The translations under genes were made by a program, and so were the position numbers. Shown piece by piece: positions 14,927-21,273 of a stretch of 24,517 nt of DNA. Position 1 is the first letter of the stretch, and each line of letters begins with the position of its first letter. Origin of the DNA: a virus; IMG/VR virus record IMGVR_UViG_3300048015_000333, positions 1-24,517 of that record, one strand, 5' to 3'. The notes beneath the pieces were generated by a model. The model was not told the DNA's origin and did no database searches. It saw only the letters and a list, made by a program, of their open reading frames with translations.

Positions 14927-15232
14927 TTACGCCACCGTGCCGGGGATCGGGGCGGCGGGCGCGGGGGTCGACTTCTTGGCCAGCAGCTTGGCGCAGACCT
15001 GATCGATCAGCTCATCGGCCACGGGGTCGAGGGCGGTTCCCAGGCCCCCCGGAATGAGGGCCAGGGCGGCATTGGCCGCCGCCGTGGCGATCACCGGGAT
15101 CGCCGCCTCCACATCATTGGCCGCGGCCGTCAGGGACGCCGCCGCCTTGGCCACCGCGGGCGACCCCGCCGGGCCGACAATGCCGGCGAACCAGGCTTCC
15201 ACCTTGTGGAGAAGAAAAGAGAGATCAGACAT
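14927..15232 (-). CDS. Small Ala-rich phage protein, unknown function
   Basis: A 101-aa protein with ATG at 15230-15232 and AAGGA upstream at good spacing. It begins MSDLSFLLHKVEAWFAGIVG, then an Ala-rich helical region (VAKAAASLTAAANDVEAAIP, ...NAALALIPGG) and an amphipathic segment DPVADELIDQVCAKLLAKK. No named domain is recognised. It is on the virion strand between the 142-aa gene and the cargo FkbM gene. Its location downstream of the lysis genes suggests a small late protein. Two hydrophobic stretches leave open weak membrane association. Confidence 0.6.
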   Translation of the reverse strand: MSDLSFLLHKVEAWFAGIVGPAGSPAVAKAAASLTAAANDVEAAIPVIATAAANAALALIPGGLGTALDPVADELIDQVCAKLLAKKSTPAPAAPIPGTVA

Positions 15233-15540
15233 GGGGGATCCTTTTTTGCGAGAGGGGGGTGGGGGTGGGGGATTTTCTTGAAAACACTGTTCTTTTTCGT
15301 CATCCCGGGGCGCGTAGCGAACCCGGGACCCAGGAGACCGGAACGCACCTCAAGGTTCGCGAACCGCGAAATATCTCCCAGTCCCCTGGGTCCCGGATAA
15401 GCCGCTTCCCCCTACGCCAAGGCTTCCACCTCCGCCCCATGGGCTTCGGTGGACAGGTCGGAGGGCAGGTCGCGGCTTTCCGGGATGACGGGGAAGGGCG
15501 GACGTCGCGAGGATGAGCGAAAAGACAGGGCGAGCCCCGC
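15233..15540. other. Gap filled by repeat R1 copy C
   Basis: This stretch of about 308 bases has no convincing gene. It holds R1 copy C with an inserted module and a short tail with GTCGCGAGGATGAGCG, which resembles a stretch at 20505-20520. Small open frames here are repeat translations. Confidence 0.7.
15298..15491. repeat. R1 composite palindrome, copy C (with nested module)
   Basis: Ends CGTCATCCCGG and CCGGGATGACGG, centre GGTTCGCGAACC, with GGGACCCAGG and CCTGGGTCCC. The right arm is interrupted after CCGGATAAGCCGCTT by the CGCCAAGGCT module in its long form (15411-15470), containing CCACCTCCGCCCCATGGGCT. Copy B lacks this insertion. Confidence 0.85.
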
Positions 15541-15969
15541 TCACGCCACGGGATAGAGCCACGCCTTGGCGGCGGCGCGGACGGCGTCCTCGGCCGCCTT
15601 GGCGGCCAGGGGCGCGGCGAGGGGACCGATGACCGGCCCGGCGACCTGACGGACCTCGGTGCGGGCAACGCGCGCGGCGGCGTCGCCCAAGGCCGCCGTC
15701 GCCTCGGTGACGCCAGCGTCATAGGCCCGGGCCTGACCGCTCCGGCTCACCAGGCCCAGCACGAAGGCGACGGGGGTGGGCTTAGTGGGATTGGCCGCGA
15801 AGACCCCATAGGCGAGGCCGATCAGCGAGACGATGTCCGCCGCCGCGGCGCTCACCTGGTCGGGCTTCAGCCCGTGGATCATCTGCAGGCCGCCGACCAG
15901 CAGGGCCGACAGGATCTGGTCGGCATAGGTGGGCATGACGCCAGGCGGCGCGGGGGCGTTTGAGGTCAT
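15541..15969 (-). CDS. Small hydrophobic phage protein, unknown function (holin candidate)
   Basis: A 142-aa protein with ATG at 15967-15969 and GAGAGG upstream. It contains three moderately hydrophobic stretches (ILSALLVGGLQMIHGL near residue 19, IVSLIGLAYGVFAAN near 46, PVAFVLGLV near 66) and an Ala-rich C-terminal helix (AAKAAEDAVRAAAKAWLYP). No family is recognised. It lies upstream of the 14927 gene and just across higBA from the endolysin pair, so holin or antiholin activity is possible. It could equally be a late accessory protein. The spacing to the divergent higB start is 77 bases. Confidence 0.6.
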   Translation of the reverse strand: MTSNAPAPPGVMPTYADQILSALLVGGLQMIHGLKPDQVSAAAADIVSLIGLAYGVFAANPTKPTPVAFVLGLVSRSGQARAYDAGVTEATAALGDAAARVARTEVRQVAGPVIGPLAAPLAAKAAEDAVRAAAKAWLYPVA

Positions 15970-16000
15970 TGCTGGGGTCCTCTCTCGACTCGGACAGGAA

Positions 16001-16029
16001 TTGAAAAGCGTAGCGCGATGCGCTACTTT
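16001..16029 (+). promoter_or_regulatory. Probable higBA promoter with embedded HigA operator
   Basis: TTGAAA (16001-16006) and TACTTT (16024-16029) are separated by 17 bases. The spacer carries a perfect 7-bp inverted repeat, GTAGCGC-GAT-GCGCTAC (16010-16026), which overlaps the -10. The start codon of higB follows 17 bases downstream of the -10. This is the expected arrangement for autorepression by the HTH antitoxin. The palindrome and hexamers are seen; repression is inferred. Confidence 0.65.
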
Positions 16030-16046
16030 TCAAGATTGGGGGGGGC

Positions 16047-16319
16047 GTGGTGATCAGGAGTTTTCGAGACGCGACGCCGGAAACAATTCTTCGCGGCGGC
16101 GTCCCCCGAGGAGTCTCGGTCGAAATCGCCAAGGCCGCGCGGCGCCGACTTCAAAGCTTGGATGCGGCGGCCAGCCTCGATGACCTCCGGTCGCCACCCG
16201 GCAACCGGCTCCATAAGGTCGGCGAATTGTGGTCGATCAGCGTGAATATGCAGTACCGGATTACCTTCCTCTGGGGTCCCGAGGGCCCTGAGGACGTTTG
16301 GTTCGGCGACTATCACTAA
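16047..16319 (+). CDS. higB: HigB-type RelE-superfamily toxin
   Basis: A 90-aa mRNA-interferase toxin. It starts at GTG 16047 or the adjacent GTG 16050. It has the HigB landmarks: an IRSFRD start, ...EIAKAARRRLQSLDAAASLD, then PPGNRLHKVGELWSISVN (about residues 50-67), YRITFLW and a terminal DVWFGDYH. Toxins of this type cleave translated mRNA at the ribosome. The toxin-first order followed by an XRE antitoxin is characteristic of higBA. It runs opposite to the lysis genes and interrupts them. In a prophage it would act as an addiction or anti-phage module. Confidence 0.93.
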   Translation: MVIRSFRDATPETILRGGVPRGVSVEIAKAARRRLQSLDAAASLDDLRSPPGNRLHKVGELWSISVNMQYRITFLWGPEGPEDVWFGDYH

Positions 16320-16361
16320 GGTGCGCGAGGCGCGCTGGGAGAGACAAGGAGATCCCTTAAG

Positions 16362-16691
16362 ATGGCCGTGATCCGCGACTATACGGGTTTCGAAAGCCCC
16401 CTGCCTCATCCGGGCGAGCACCTGCGAGAGGATTTTCTGCCCCAATATGGACTGACGCCCTATGCCCTCGCCAAGGCCATGGGTCTCAAGGACCGCACCC
16501 GCATTGAGCGCCTCGTGCGCGAGACTCAGCCTGTGACCTCCGACACCGCGCTGCGTTTGGCTAAGGTCTTCGGCACGTCGGCGGATTTCTGGATGAACCT
16601 TCAAACGTCGCACGATCTGTCCAAGGCGGCGATTTCCGGCCGCGAGGCTCTGGAGAAGATCACACCGCTCACGGCACCCGCCGGAGCCTAA
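16362..16691 (+). CDS. higA: HigA-type antitoxin (XRE HTH)
   Basis: A 109-aa antitoxin with ATG at 16362 and AAGGAG upstream, 42 bases after higB. HigA/VapI features are clear: HPGEHLREDFLPQYGLTPYA (residues about 16-35), a helix-turn-helix through LAKAMGLKDRTRIERLVRE, VTSDTALRLAKVFGTSADFW and MNLQTSHDL. It should neutralise HigB and repress the operon through the palindrome at 16010-16026. The stop overlaps the stop of the convergent endolysin gene by three bases, consistent with tight insertion beside the lysis cassette. Confidence 0.94.
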   Translation: MAVIRDYTGFESPLPHPGEHLREDFLPQYGLTPYALAKAMGLKDRTRIERLVRETQPVTSDTALRLAKVFGTSADFWMNLQTSHDLSKAAISGREALEKITPLTAPAGA

Positions 16692-17128
16692 TCTGGCCGC
16701 CGGCCGCTGCGGATCATGGCGGCCAGGCGCAGGGCTCGCTCGCCGACGCCCTGGGGCGGATCCTCGGCCCAGTCGGAGAGCAGCATGGCGGCGCTGGCGG
16801 CGCGAAAATCGTGGGCCTCCAGGGCGCTCAGCATGTGGTGAAAGCCCATCAGGCCGCGCACCCCCAGATTGAAGGCCATGTTGGCCAGGGCGTCCTGGCG
16901 CACCGGGTCCAGGCCCCGCCACCAGGGGATCGCCGCATCCAGGTCGCTTGTGGTGGCGGCGATGTCGGCGGCGAGCTGGGCGTCGGCCTGGGCCAGGGTC
17001 CAGACCGAGCCCGGCGCCACGCCGGCATGACCATAACCACAGGTCCATACGCCCCGGGTGTCGGCATAGGCGGTGAGGCGGCGCCCCTCATCGCGCTTGA
17101 GGTCGTCGATCAACAGGGGCGTGGTCAT
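16688..17128 (-). CDS. Phage endolysin, GH24 (T4-type) lysozyme
   Basis: A 146-aa muramidase that cuts peptidoglycan glycan strands at lysis. It has the exact GH24 catalytic spacing: E14 in DEGRR, D23 in YADTRG and T29 in VWTCGYGH (E-x8-D-x5-T). DALANMAFNLGVRGLMGF (about residues 80-97) is the conserved second-lobe helix, and it ends with GERALRLAAMI. There is no signal peptide or SAR helix, so it needs a holin for release. The ATG overlaps the TGA of the membrane gene upstream as ATGA, indicating coupled translation of a lysis pair. Confidence 0.95.
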   Translation of the reverse strand: MTTPLLIDDLKRDEGRRLTAYADTRGVWTCGYGHAGVAPGSVWTLAQADAQLAADIAATTSDLDAAIPWWRGLDPVRQDALANMAFNLGVRGLMGFHHMLSALEAHDFRAASAAMLLSDWAEDPPQGVGERALRLAAMIRSGRRPD

Positions 17129-17373
17129 GCGGCGCCCGCCCCCTCGACGCGAAAAATATAGCCGTCCACAAGGTCCTGATGCCGCTCCAGCCGGTCCATG
17201 CGGCTTTGCAGGGCGGGGATGGCGTCCTTCAGGGTGTGGATGTCGTCGCGCATGGCGACCAGTTGCATGGCCGTCCAGCCCACCACCGCCAGGATGGCGC
17301 TCAATGCCACCACTGTGGCGGCGTTCAGCCAGTGATCGGCGAGGCGCCGGGGAGGGAGAGGATCGATCGTCAT
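17125..17373 (-). CDS. One-helix membrane protein of the lysis cassette (holin- or spanin-like)
   Basis: I chose the ATG at 17371-17373 (82 aa), with GAGGGA upstream in coding sense. An alternative GTG at 17388 adds five residues. One membrane helix (about residues 18-40, LNAATVVALSAILAVVGWTA) is followed by a charged coiled-coil tail (RDDIHTLKDAIPALQSRMDR, LERHQ). The N-terminus is short and probably cytoplasmic. It directly precedes and overlaps the endolysin ATG, so it is probably part of the lysis pathway as a pinholin-like holin or an i-spanin. A single helix plus coiled coil also occurs in other small phage membrane proteins. Confidence 0.7.
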   Translation of the reverse strand: MTIDPLPPRRLADHWLNAATVVALSAILAVVGWTAMQLVAMRDDIHTLKDAIPALQSRMDRLERHQDLVDGYIFRVEGAGAA

Positions 17374-17384
17374 GGCCGGGTCCC

Positions 17385-17852
17385 TCACGGATTGGAGCCG
17401 GCGACGTCTTCGACGTAGTAGGCGATGTCGACTTCCAGCGTCCCGGCGACCGGGGTGGCGGCGGCGGTGTGGACCGTCACCAGAACTTCGACATCCGCGC
17501 CCGTGGTGTTGGCGTAGAGCAGACCCGCCGCCGCAATGGTGGCGTCCGCCGTGGCGCCCGAGGCATGGCCCACCGTGGTCACGGCGGCCTTGAAGAGCTG
17601 GGTCGTCCCGACAATGCCGAGATCAAGGGCCAAGGTCGGCGAGCCGTTGCTGTCCAGTTGGCTCGCGGCCTTCAGGTTGCAGCTCGTGACCACGGCCCCA
17701 CGGGGCAGATAGCCCACGGCGAGGGTGTCGTTCGCCGCCCAGGTGGAAATGCTGCCCGAGACGGCGTGAAGGTGGGTGGATTGACGGGAAAGGCCGTGTC
17801 CGGACGACGGCCCGACCTTGGCGTTGAACAAAGAGGTGGCATAGGCGGTCAT
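17385..17852 (-). CDS. Putative capsid decoration / head-associated protein
   Basis: A 155-aa protein encoded after the major capsid gene and 11 bases before the lysis membrane gene. It is beta-rich: VSGSISTWAANDTLAVGYLP, RGAVVTSCNLKAASQLDSNG, LDLGIVGTTQLFKAAVTTV, and TLEVDIAYYVED at the end. The LPRGAVV...LALDLGI pattern is like small beta-sandwich proteins that follow DUF4043/N4-gp56-type capsid genes, which are thought to decorate the head. I cannot confirm function from sequence alone. The ATG is at 17850-17852 with a weak ribosome site. Confidence 0.65.
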   Translation of the reverse strand: MTAYATSLFNAKVGPSSGHGLSRQSTHLHAVSGSISTWAANDTLAVGYLPRGAVVTSCNLKAASQLDSNGSPTLALDLGIVGTTQLFKAAVTTVGHASGATADATIAAAGLLYANTTGADVEVLVTVHTAAATPVAGTLEVDIAYYVEDVAGSNP

Positions 17853-17938
17853 GCTGATCCGCGCCTTTCATGATGAGGGTTGAAGAGGGGGAAAGCGGAG
17901 GGAGGGGAAGCACGGAGCGCGGAGCGTTCCACCCCTCC

Positions 17939-18129
17939 CCGTCATCCCGGGGCGCCCGTCAGGGCGAACCCGGGACCCAGAGCCTGCCCCGGACTTGATC
18001 CGGGGAGACCGGAACGCACGCCAAGGTTCGCGAACCCCACCCTATCGCCCAGTCCCCTGGGTCCCGGATAAGTCGCTTCCTCCTACGCCAAGGCTCCGGA
18101 GGACAAGCCGCGCCTTTCCGGGATGACGG
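17939..18129. repeat. R1 composite palindrome, copy D (with two nested modules)
   Basis: Ends CCGTCATCCCGG and CCGGGATGACGG, centre GGTTCGCGAACC. The left arm carries an extra hairpin, GAGCCTGCCCCGGACTTGAT, continuing to CCGGGG. The right arm carries the short CGCCAAGGCT module (18082-18107, CCTACGCCAAGGCTCCGGAG). Copy B lacks both. Confidence 0.85.
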
Positions 18130-18162
18130 CGTGTGGGGGTCTCGGAAAAAAGAAAAACTTGG

Positions 18163-18304
18163 ACCACAGATGTCACAGATGGACACAGATATTGGATGGG
18201 GCGCGGCCCGCTCGCGGGCTTATCGGCCGAAGGCGATTTAGGGCCTGCGGCGCCAAGCGCGCGGTGCGGCGCCGTCGCGAGATATATCTGTGCTCATCTG
18301 TGGT
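18163..18304. repeat. R2 repeat, copy 2
   Basis: A 142-bp element with ACCACAGATGTCACAGATGG at the left end and ATCTGTGCTCATCTGTGGT at the right. The interior is almost identical to copy 1 (4897-5047), including CGGCCGAAGGCGATTTAGGG. Its right end lies 6 bases from the stop of the capsid gene (18311). Confidence 0.85.
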
Positions 18305-18310
18305 CGAACC

Positions 18311-19456
18311 TTATGAATCAGCGCCGGCCGCGACGAACACCGTGACCATGCCGTTCTGGACGCCGTTGAAGTTGATCTTCTTGACGCCGAGCAGCTCTTC
18401 CATGGCGACGCCGGGGCGGAAGCCGTAGTCCTTGATCATGTCGGTGCGGGGCGTGGGCTCCTGACCCCAGGCGACGCCCACCGCGCCGCCGCCGCAGACG
18501 AAGATCGGCCGGACGTCGGCGCTGGAGGCGCCCGCCCCGTCGAACGCCGCGCCGCCATTGGGATTGGCCGAGCAGGCGTCGCAATAGGCGTCGATCTCCG
18601 GGATTTCCCGGTGGATCACCCCGTCATAGATCAGATCCCCGTCCTGGAAGATCGGGTTCTTCTCCATGCCCATGCCCTCACGGCTGCGCGCCTGGGTGTT
18701 GGCGGTGATGATGGTGGAATCCGCCTTCAGGTCGCGGAAGGTGCGGGAGCCGTGGAACGCCACGTAGTATTCGCGCCCGTCGCCGTCCTCCACCCGATAG
18801 GGGCGGATGTGCGGGTCCGCCGTCTTGGCGATCCGCTTGGCGAGACCCATGATCGTCGCGCTGGTCTTGTCCGAGGCCGTGCCGACATTGGCCAGAGCCG
18901 TGGCGAAGGTGGCGTTATAGTTGCTCTTCAGGTGACCGAAGAGCACCCGGTCCGAGTTGGCCGCGACCCAGGTGTTCTGCTGCGCCGCCGTGGCCTGATC
19001 GAAGGGAACGATGGTCCCGTTCACGTCGGTCACCACCTGGCACAGGGCCTTGATGATGTCGTCGCGCAGCTTCTCGGATTCCCACACCATCAGGGCGTCC
19101 TTGGCCGCGTCCCAGAGATTGATCTCGGTGCGGAAGGTCGTGGATTTCGGCAGACGAACGCCATTGCGCCGCCAGTCGATGGTGATCGGGCAGTTGAAGT
19201 TCACCAGCTCCTCTTCCGCCCCGTCCAGCACCGTGGCGCCGGTGACGCCCAGGGACTTCAGACGCGCGATGAAGGGGATGTTGATGGTGCGGAACGCCTC
19301 ATCCTCCTTCTGAAACTTGGTGAGGATGATGCCGCCCTTGTTGATGTCGGCGTTCGACATGTAGGGCATGAAGCGGCTGTTGCGGACATATTCCTGGAAA
19401 TACTTGGTGATCCAGACTTGCCGCTCACTGGCAGTCGAAAGAATGGTCTCGGCCAT
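18311..19456 (-). CDS. Major capsid protein (N4-gp56 / DUF4043-type)
   Basis: A 381-aa coat protein with an HK97-like fold by family. Characteristic segments in order are the N-terminal AETILSTASERQVWITKYFQ, GGIILTKFQKEDEAFRTINI, FNCPITIDWRRNGVRLP, then INLWDAAKDALMVWESEKLR (the long spine-helix region). HIRPYRVEDGDGREYYVAFH and GRTFRDLK-like residues follow, and late RTDMIKDYGFRPGVAMEEL, VKKINFNGVQNGMVTVF. This pattern is well known in N4-gp56-family capsids of podoviruses. It follows the scaffold gene after 55 bases, the normal scaffold-coat order. The ATG is at 19454-19456. Confidence 0.92.
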   Translation of the reverse strand: MAETILSTASERQVWITKYFQEYVRNSRFMPYMSNADINKGGIILTKFQKEDEAFRTINIPFIARLKSLGVTGATVLDGAEEELVNFNCPITIDWRRNGVRLPKSTTFRTEINLWDAAKDALMVWESEKLRDDIIKALCQVVTDVNGTIVPFDQATAAQQNTWVAANSDRVLFGHLKSNYNATFATALANVGTASDKTSATIMGLAKRIAKTADPHIRPYRVEDGDGREYYVAFHGSRTFRDLKADSTIITANTQARSREGMGMEKNPIFQDGDLIYDGVIHREIPEIDAYCDACSANPNGGAAFDGAGASSADVRPIFVCGGGAVGVAWGQEPTPRTDMIKDYGFRPGVAMEELLGVKKINFNGVQNGMVTVFVAAGADS

Positions 19457-19511
19457 GGCCTAAGGGTCCTTGCTTGGTTGAGGGCCCAGACGGACGATCC
19501 GACAGGGCGTG

Positions 19512-20198
19512 TTAGCGTCGAATGGCCGCCGCGAAGGCCGCGCCGGGGCCCATGGGGGTCTCGGACAAGGCCCCGGCCCCGCCCGCATTGGGGGCGTTGG
19601 CCAGGGAGCGCGGCGGGGTGGGAACGGGCGTGGGTTGAGGCGTGGGCGCGGGGGCTTGTGCGCCCTGCGCCTTGGCGGCCTTCCACGCCTTGTAGTCGTC
19701 GAGATCGTCCGGGCTGACCTCGGCGAGCAGTTGCTCGCGTTGGCGCGCCTGACGAAGGAACGCATAGGGGTTCTTGGACTGTAGGACCTGCTGGTTGAAG
19801 AGCGGATCAGACCCGCACTTCTCGAAGCCCCATTGATGCAGCGCCTCCACCTCCGCCTCGCCGATCTGGCTGGCCAGAAGCTCCCGCGACAGATCCATCC
19901 GCACGGCCCAGAGTTGCTGGGCGGTCGTTTGCTCCGGCGGCGGAACGTCCGCCTTTCGACCGGCCTCAATCTCCGCCAACCGCTTTTCGGCGGCCTTACG
20001 CTTATCCCGCTCATCCAACAGCGCGGCCACGGGAACGTGGCCAGGCTCCGGCGGCGGGGCCGGCGTTTGGAGCGCGGGCGTCTCGCCCGCGTCCGGCGCG
20101 CTCGCGGGCGGCGGCGGCGGTTCCGTGACCTCGGCTTGAGCCTCAGTCACGCCTTCGGCGTCGCCCTCTATGAGGGCGGCCAGATCTTCTTCATCCAT
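19512..20198 (-). CDS. Scaffolding protein
   Basis: A 228-aa, highly charged, low-complexity protein directly upstream of the capsid gene. The acidic start (MDEEDLAALIEGDAEGVTEA) and Pro-rich stretch (about residues 26-54) are followed by a basic/acidic coiled coil (AALLDERDKRKAAEKRLAEI). A helical region comes next (VRMDLSRELLASQIGEAEVE, ALHQWGFEKC, then NPYAFLRQARQREQLLAEVS). The Pro/Ala-rich tail ends GPGAAFAAAIRR, the short basic C-terminal helix typical of coat-binding scaffolds. It should guide procapsid assembly and be released on maturation. The assignment rests on position and composition. Confidence 0.78.
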   Translation of the reverse strand: MDEEDLAALIEGDAEGVTEAQAEVTEPPPPPASAPDAGETPALQTPAPPPEPGHVPVAALLDERDKRKAAEKRLAEIEAGRKADVPPPEQTTAQQLWAVRMDLSRELLASQIGEAEVEALHQWGFEKCGSDPLFNQQVLQSKNPYAFLRQARQREQLLAEVSPDDLDDYKAWKAAKAQGAQAPAPTPQPTPVPTPPRSLANAPNAGGAGALSETPMGPGAAFAAAIRR

Positions 20199-20235
20199 GG
20201 TGGTTTTCCCTTATCGCCCGTTCAGCGGCGGCCTG

Positions 20236-20298
20236 CCTGTCCTCCGACCTGTCCACCGAAGCCCATTGGGCGGAGGCGGAAGCCTTGGCGTAGGAGGA
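20236..20298 (-). repeat. Free-standing CGCCAAGGCT module, long form
   Basis: On the minus strand this reads TCCTACGCCAAGGCTTCCGC and continues through CCCAATGGGCTTCGGTGGAC to GGAGGACAGG. It is nearly the same as the insertion at 15411-15470 inside R1 copy C, but here there is no flanking R1 sequence. That shows the module is a separable unit. Confidence 0.7.
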
Positions 20299-20385
20299 GT
20301 CTCGCCCGTATCCCGGCGGCGGATGTCAGCTTGACGGGGCCGACGGCCCGAGAGGCGCCCGTTACCCCCGGCGGCGGGGTTTCAT

Positions 20386-20438
20386 CTCCTCCCCCATGTG
20401 AATGGGGGAGGGGGACCGCGAAGCGGTGGAGGGGGAAG
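20386..20438. repeat. R3 repeat, half copy
   Basis: CTCCTCCCCCATGTGAATGG followed by GGGAGGGGGACCGCGAAGCG and GTGGAGGGGGAAG. It corresponds to the centre and right arm of the 13291-13418 element; the left arm is missing. The inner mini-hairpin here uses GCGAAGC, whereas the right arm of the full copy uses CCGAAGG. Confidence 0.8.
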
Positions 20439-20546
20439 CCGCCGCGCGCAAACCGCGCCGCTCATTCTCACCCCCTCCCCGCTCATCCTTGCGAAAGCAA
20501 GGGTCGCGAGGATGAACGGGAGTTTTGGGGTCTAAAGGCCCCCTCC

Positions 20547-20646
20547 CCGTCATTCCGCACGCAGCGACCTGTCCTCCGGAGCCTTGGCGTAGGCGGAAGC
20601 GGAGATGCGGGACCCAGAGCCTGCCCCGGGCTTGATCCGGGGGGGG
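20547..20646. repeat. R1 composite palindrome, partial copy E
   Basis: It begins CCGTCATTCCGCACGCAGCG like copy B, then is interrupted at about 20568-20599 by the CGCCAAGGCT module in reverse (GTCCTCCGGAGCCTTGGCGT), resumes GCGGAGATGCGGGACCCAG, and continues with the hairpin GAGCCTGCCCCGGGCTTGAT found in copy D. The right half of R1 is absent. Confidence 0.75.
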
Positions 20647-20665
20647 CCTGGCGTGATTTCGGGCC

Positions 20666-20827
20666 TTAAGGATACCGTCGATAAATGTCGTGCGATCCGA
20701 CATCGACCAGCTCAAACCGGTCGCCGTCCCTCCGGTGCAGAATGATCCGGTCGCCGCGGTCGCGGTCGCGTGTCGTCGCTTTCTGGTAGGCCCTCAGAAA
20801 CCGCCGGCGCGCCTCAAGCGTCGGCAT
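20666..20827 (-). CDS. Small RelE/ParE-toxin-like protein, possibly truncated
   Basis: A 53-aa frame from ATG 20825-20827 to TAA, overlapping the end of the upstream gene by 14 bases. The second half, RIILHRRDGDRFELVDVGSH then DIYRRYP, matches the C-terminal strand-strand-DIGSHDEVYR pattern of RelE/ParE-type ribonuclease toxins. The first half (RRRFLRAYQKATTRDRDRGD) is far shorter than the usual toxin core. It may be a decayed toxin, a minimal active form, or a coincidental resemblance. It is the last gene of a three-gene minus-strand run between portal and scaffold. An R1 fragment starts just beyond its stop, so repeat invasion may have accompanied decay. Confidence 0.5.
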   Translation of the reverse strand: MPTLEARRRFLRAYQKATTRDRDRGDRIILHRRDGDRFELVDVGSHDIYRRYP

Positions 20828-21266
20828 GCAGAGCGGCGATCTGGCGCTCCATCCAGACCCCGACGTCTTCGCCGTCGGCCAGAGCTTCGGCCTCGGGGCC
20901 GACCCGCGACCCCGGATCCAGCGCGGCGCTCAAAGCCAGGAGTCGGTAATAGTCCTCCACCATGGCGTTGTGCGCGGCCTCGGCGGCCTCGAACAGCGGG
21001 CCGTCTGGGTCCATGGCGTCCAGATTGCCGCGCAGGACATCAAGGCCGGACGACATCAAGGCCGTCAGGCCCTCCACAAGGGCCAGATGGCGGGACTGGT
21101 CCTGGGTGCTCTGCCCCGGCTTAGGCCCAAGCTTGGCGATCACCTCATCGACAACCGCGCGCATCCGCCGCGACCGCGCCGCCACGTCATCGTGCAAATC
21201 GCCAAACCCCGGGCTCGCCAACTCGTGGGCGAAACGTTCGACCGTGCTGGCTTCAGCTAGGGACAT
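20814..21266 (-). CDS. Helical protein of unknown function
   Basis: A 150-aa protein, ATG 21264-21266, beginning 7 bases after the stop of the 70-aa gene and lacking a strong ribosome site, so it is probably coupled. It is mainly alpha-helical and acidic: TVERFAHELASPGFGDLHDD, then SRRMRAVVDEVIAKLG, LALVEGLTALMSSGLDVLRG and AAHNAMVEDYYRLLALSAAL. No membrane helix or recognised domain. Its place upstream of the toxin-like 53-aa frame would suit an antitoxin or partner, but it lacks an obvious DNA-binding fold. It could also be a small phage protein made with the portal. Confidence 0.6.
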   Translation of the reverse strand: MSLAEASTVERFAHELASPGFGDLHDDVAARSRRMRAVVDEVIAKLGPKPGQSTQDQSRHLALVEGLTALMSSGLDVLRGNLDAMDPDGPLFEAAEAAHNAMVEDYYRLLALSAALDPGSRVGPEAEALADGEDVGVWMERQIAALHADA

Positions 21267-21273
21267 AGCAACA

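Larger units (their letters stand above)
17853..18310. other. 458-base gap with repeats R1-D and R2-2
   Basis: This is the gap between the capsid and decoration genes. It holds R1 copy D (17939-18129) and R2 copy 2 (18163-18304) and no supported gene. A capsid-operon transcript must read through both strong palindromes, which could attenuate distal expression. Confidence 0.75.
20199..20665. other. 467-base repeat-dense intergenic region
   Basis: No supported gene. Right of the scaffold start it contains a free-standing long CGCCAAGGCT module (20236-20298), an R3 half copy (20386-20438), a hairpin CTCATCCT...AGGATGA near 20492-20516 and a partial R1 (20547-20646). It looks like an accretion site for host repeats between portal-side cargo and scaffold. 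Confidence 0.75.

Noticed and set aside
16023-17048. Minus-strand 341-codon frame across higBA and endolysin
   Set aside because: It runs antisense to higB/higA and out of frame with the endolysin, both of which have strong family motifs.
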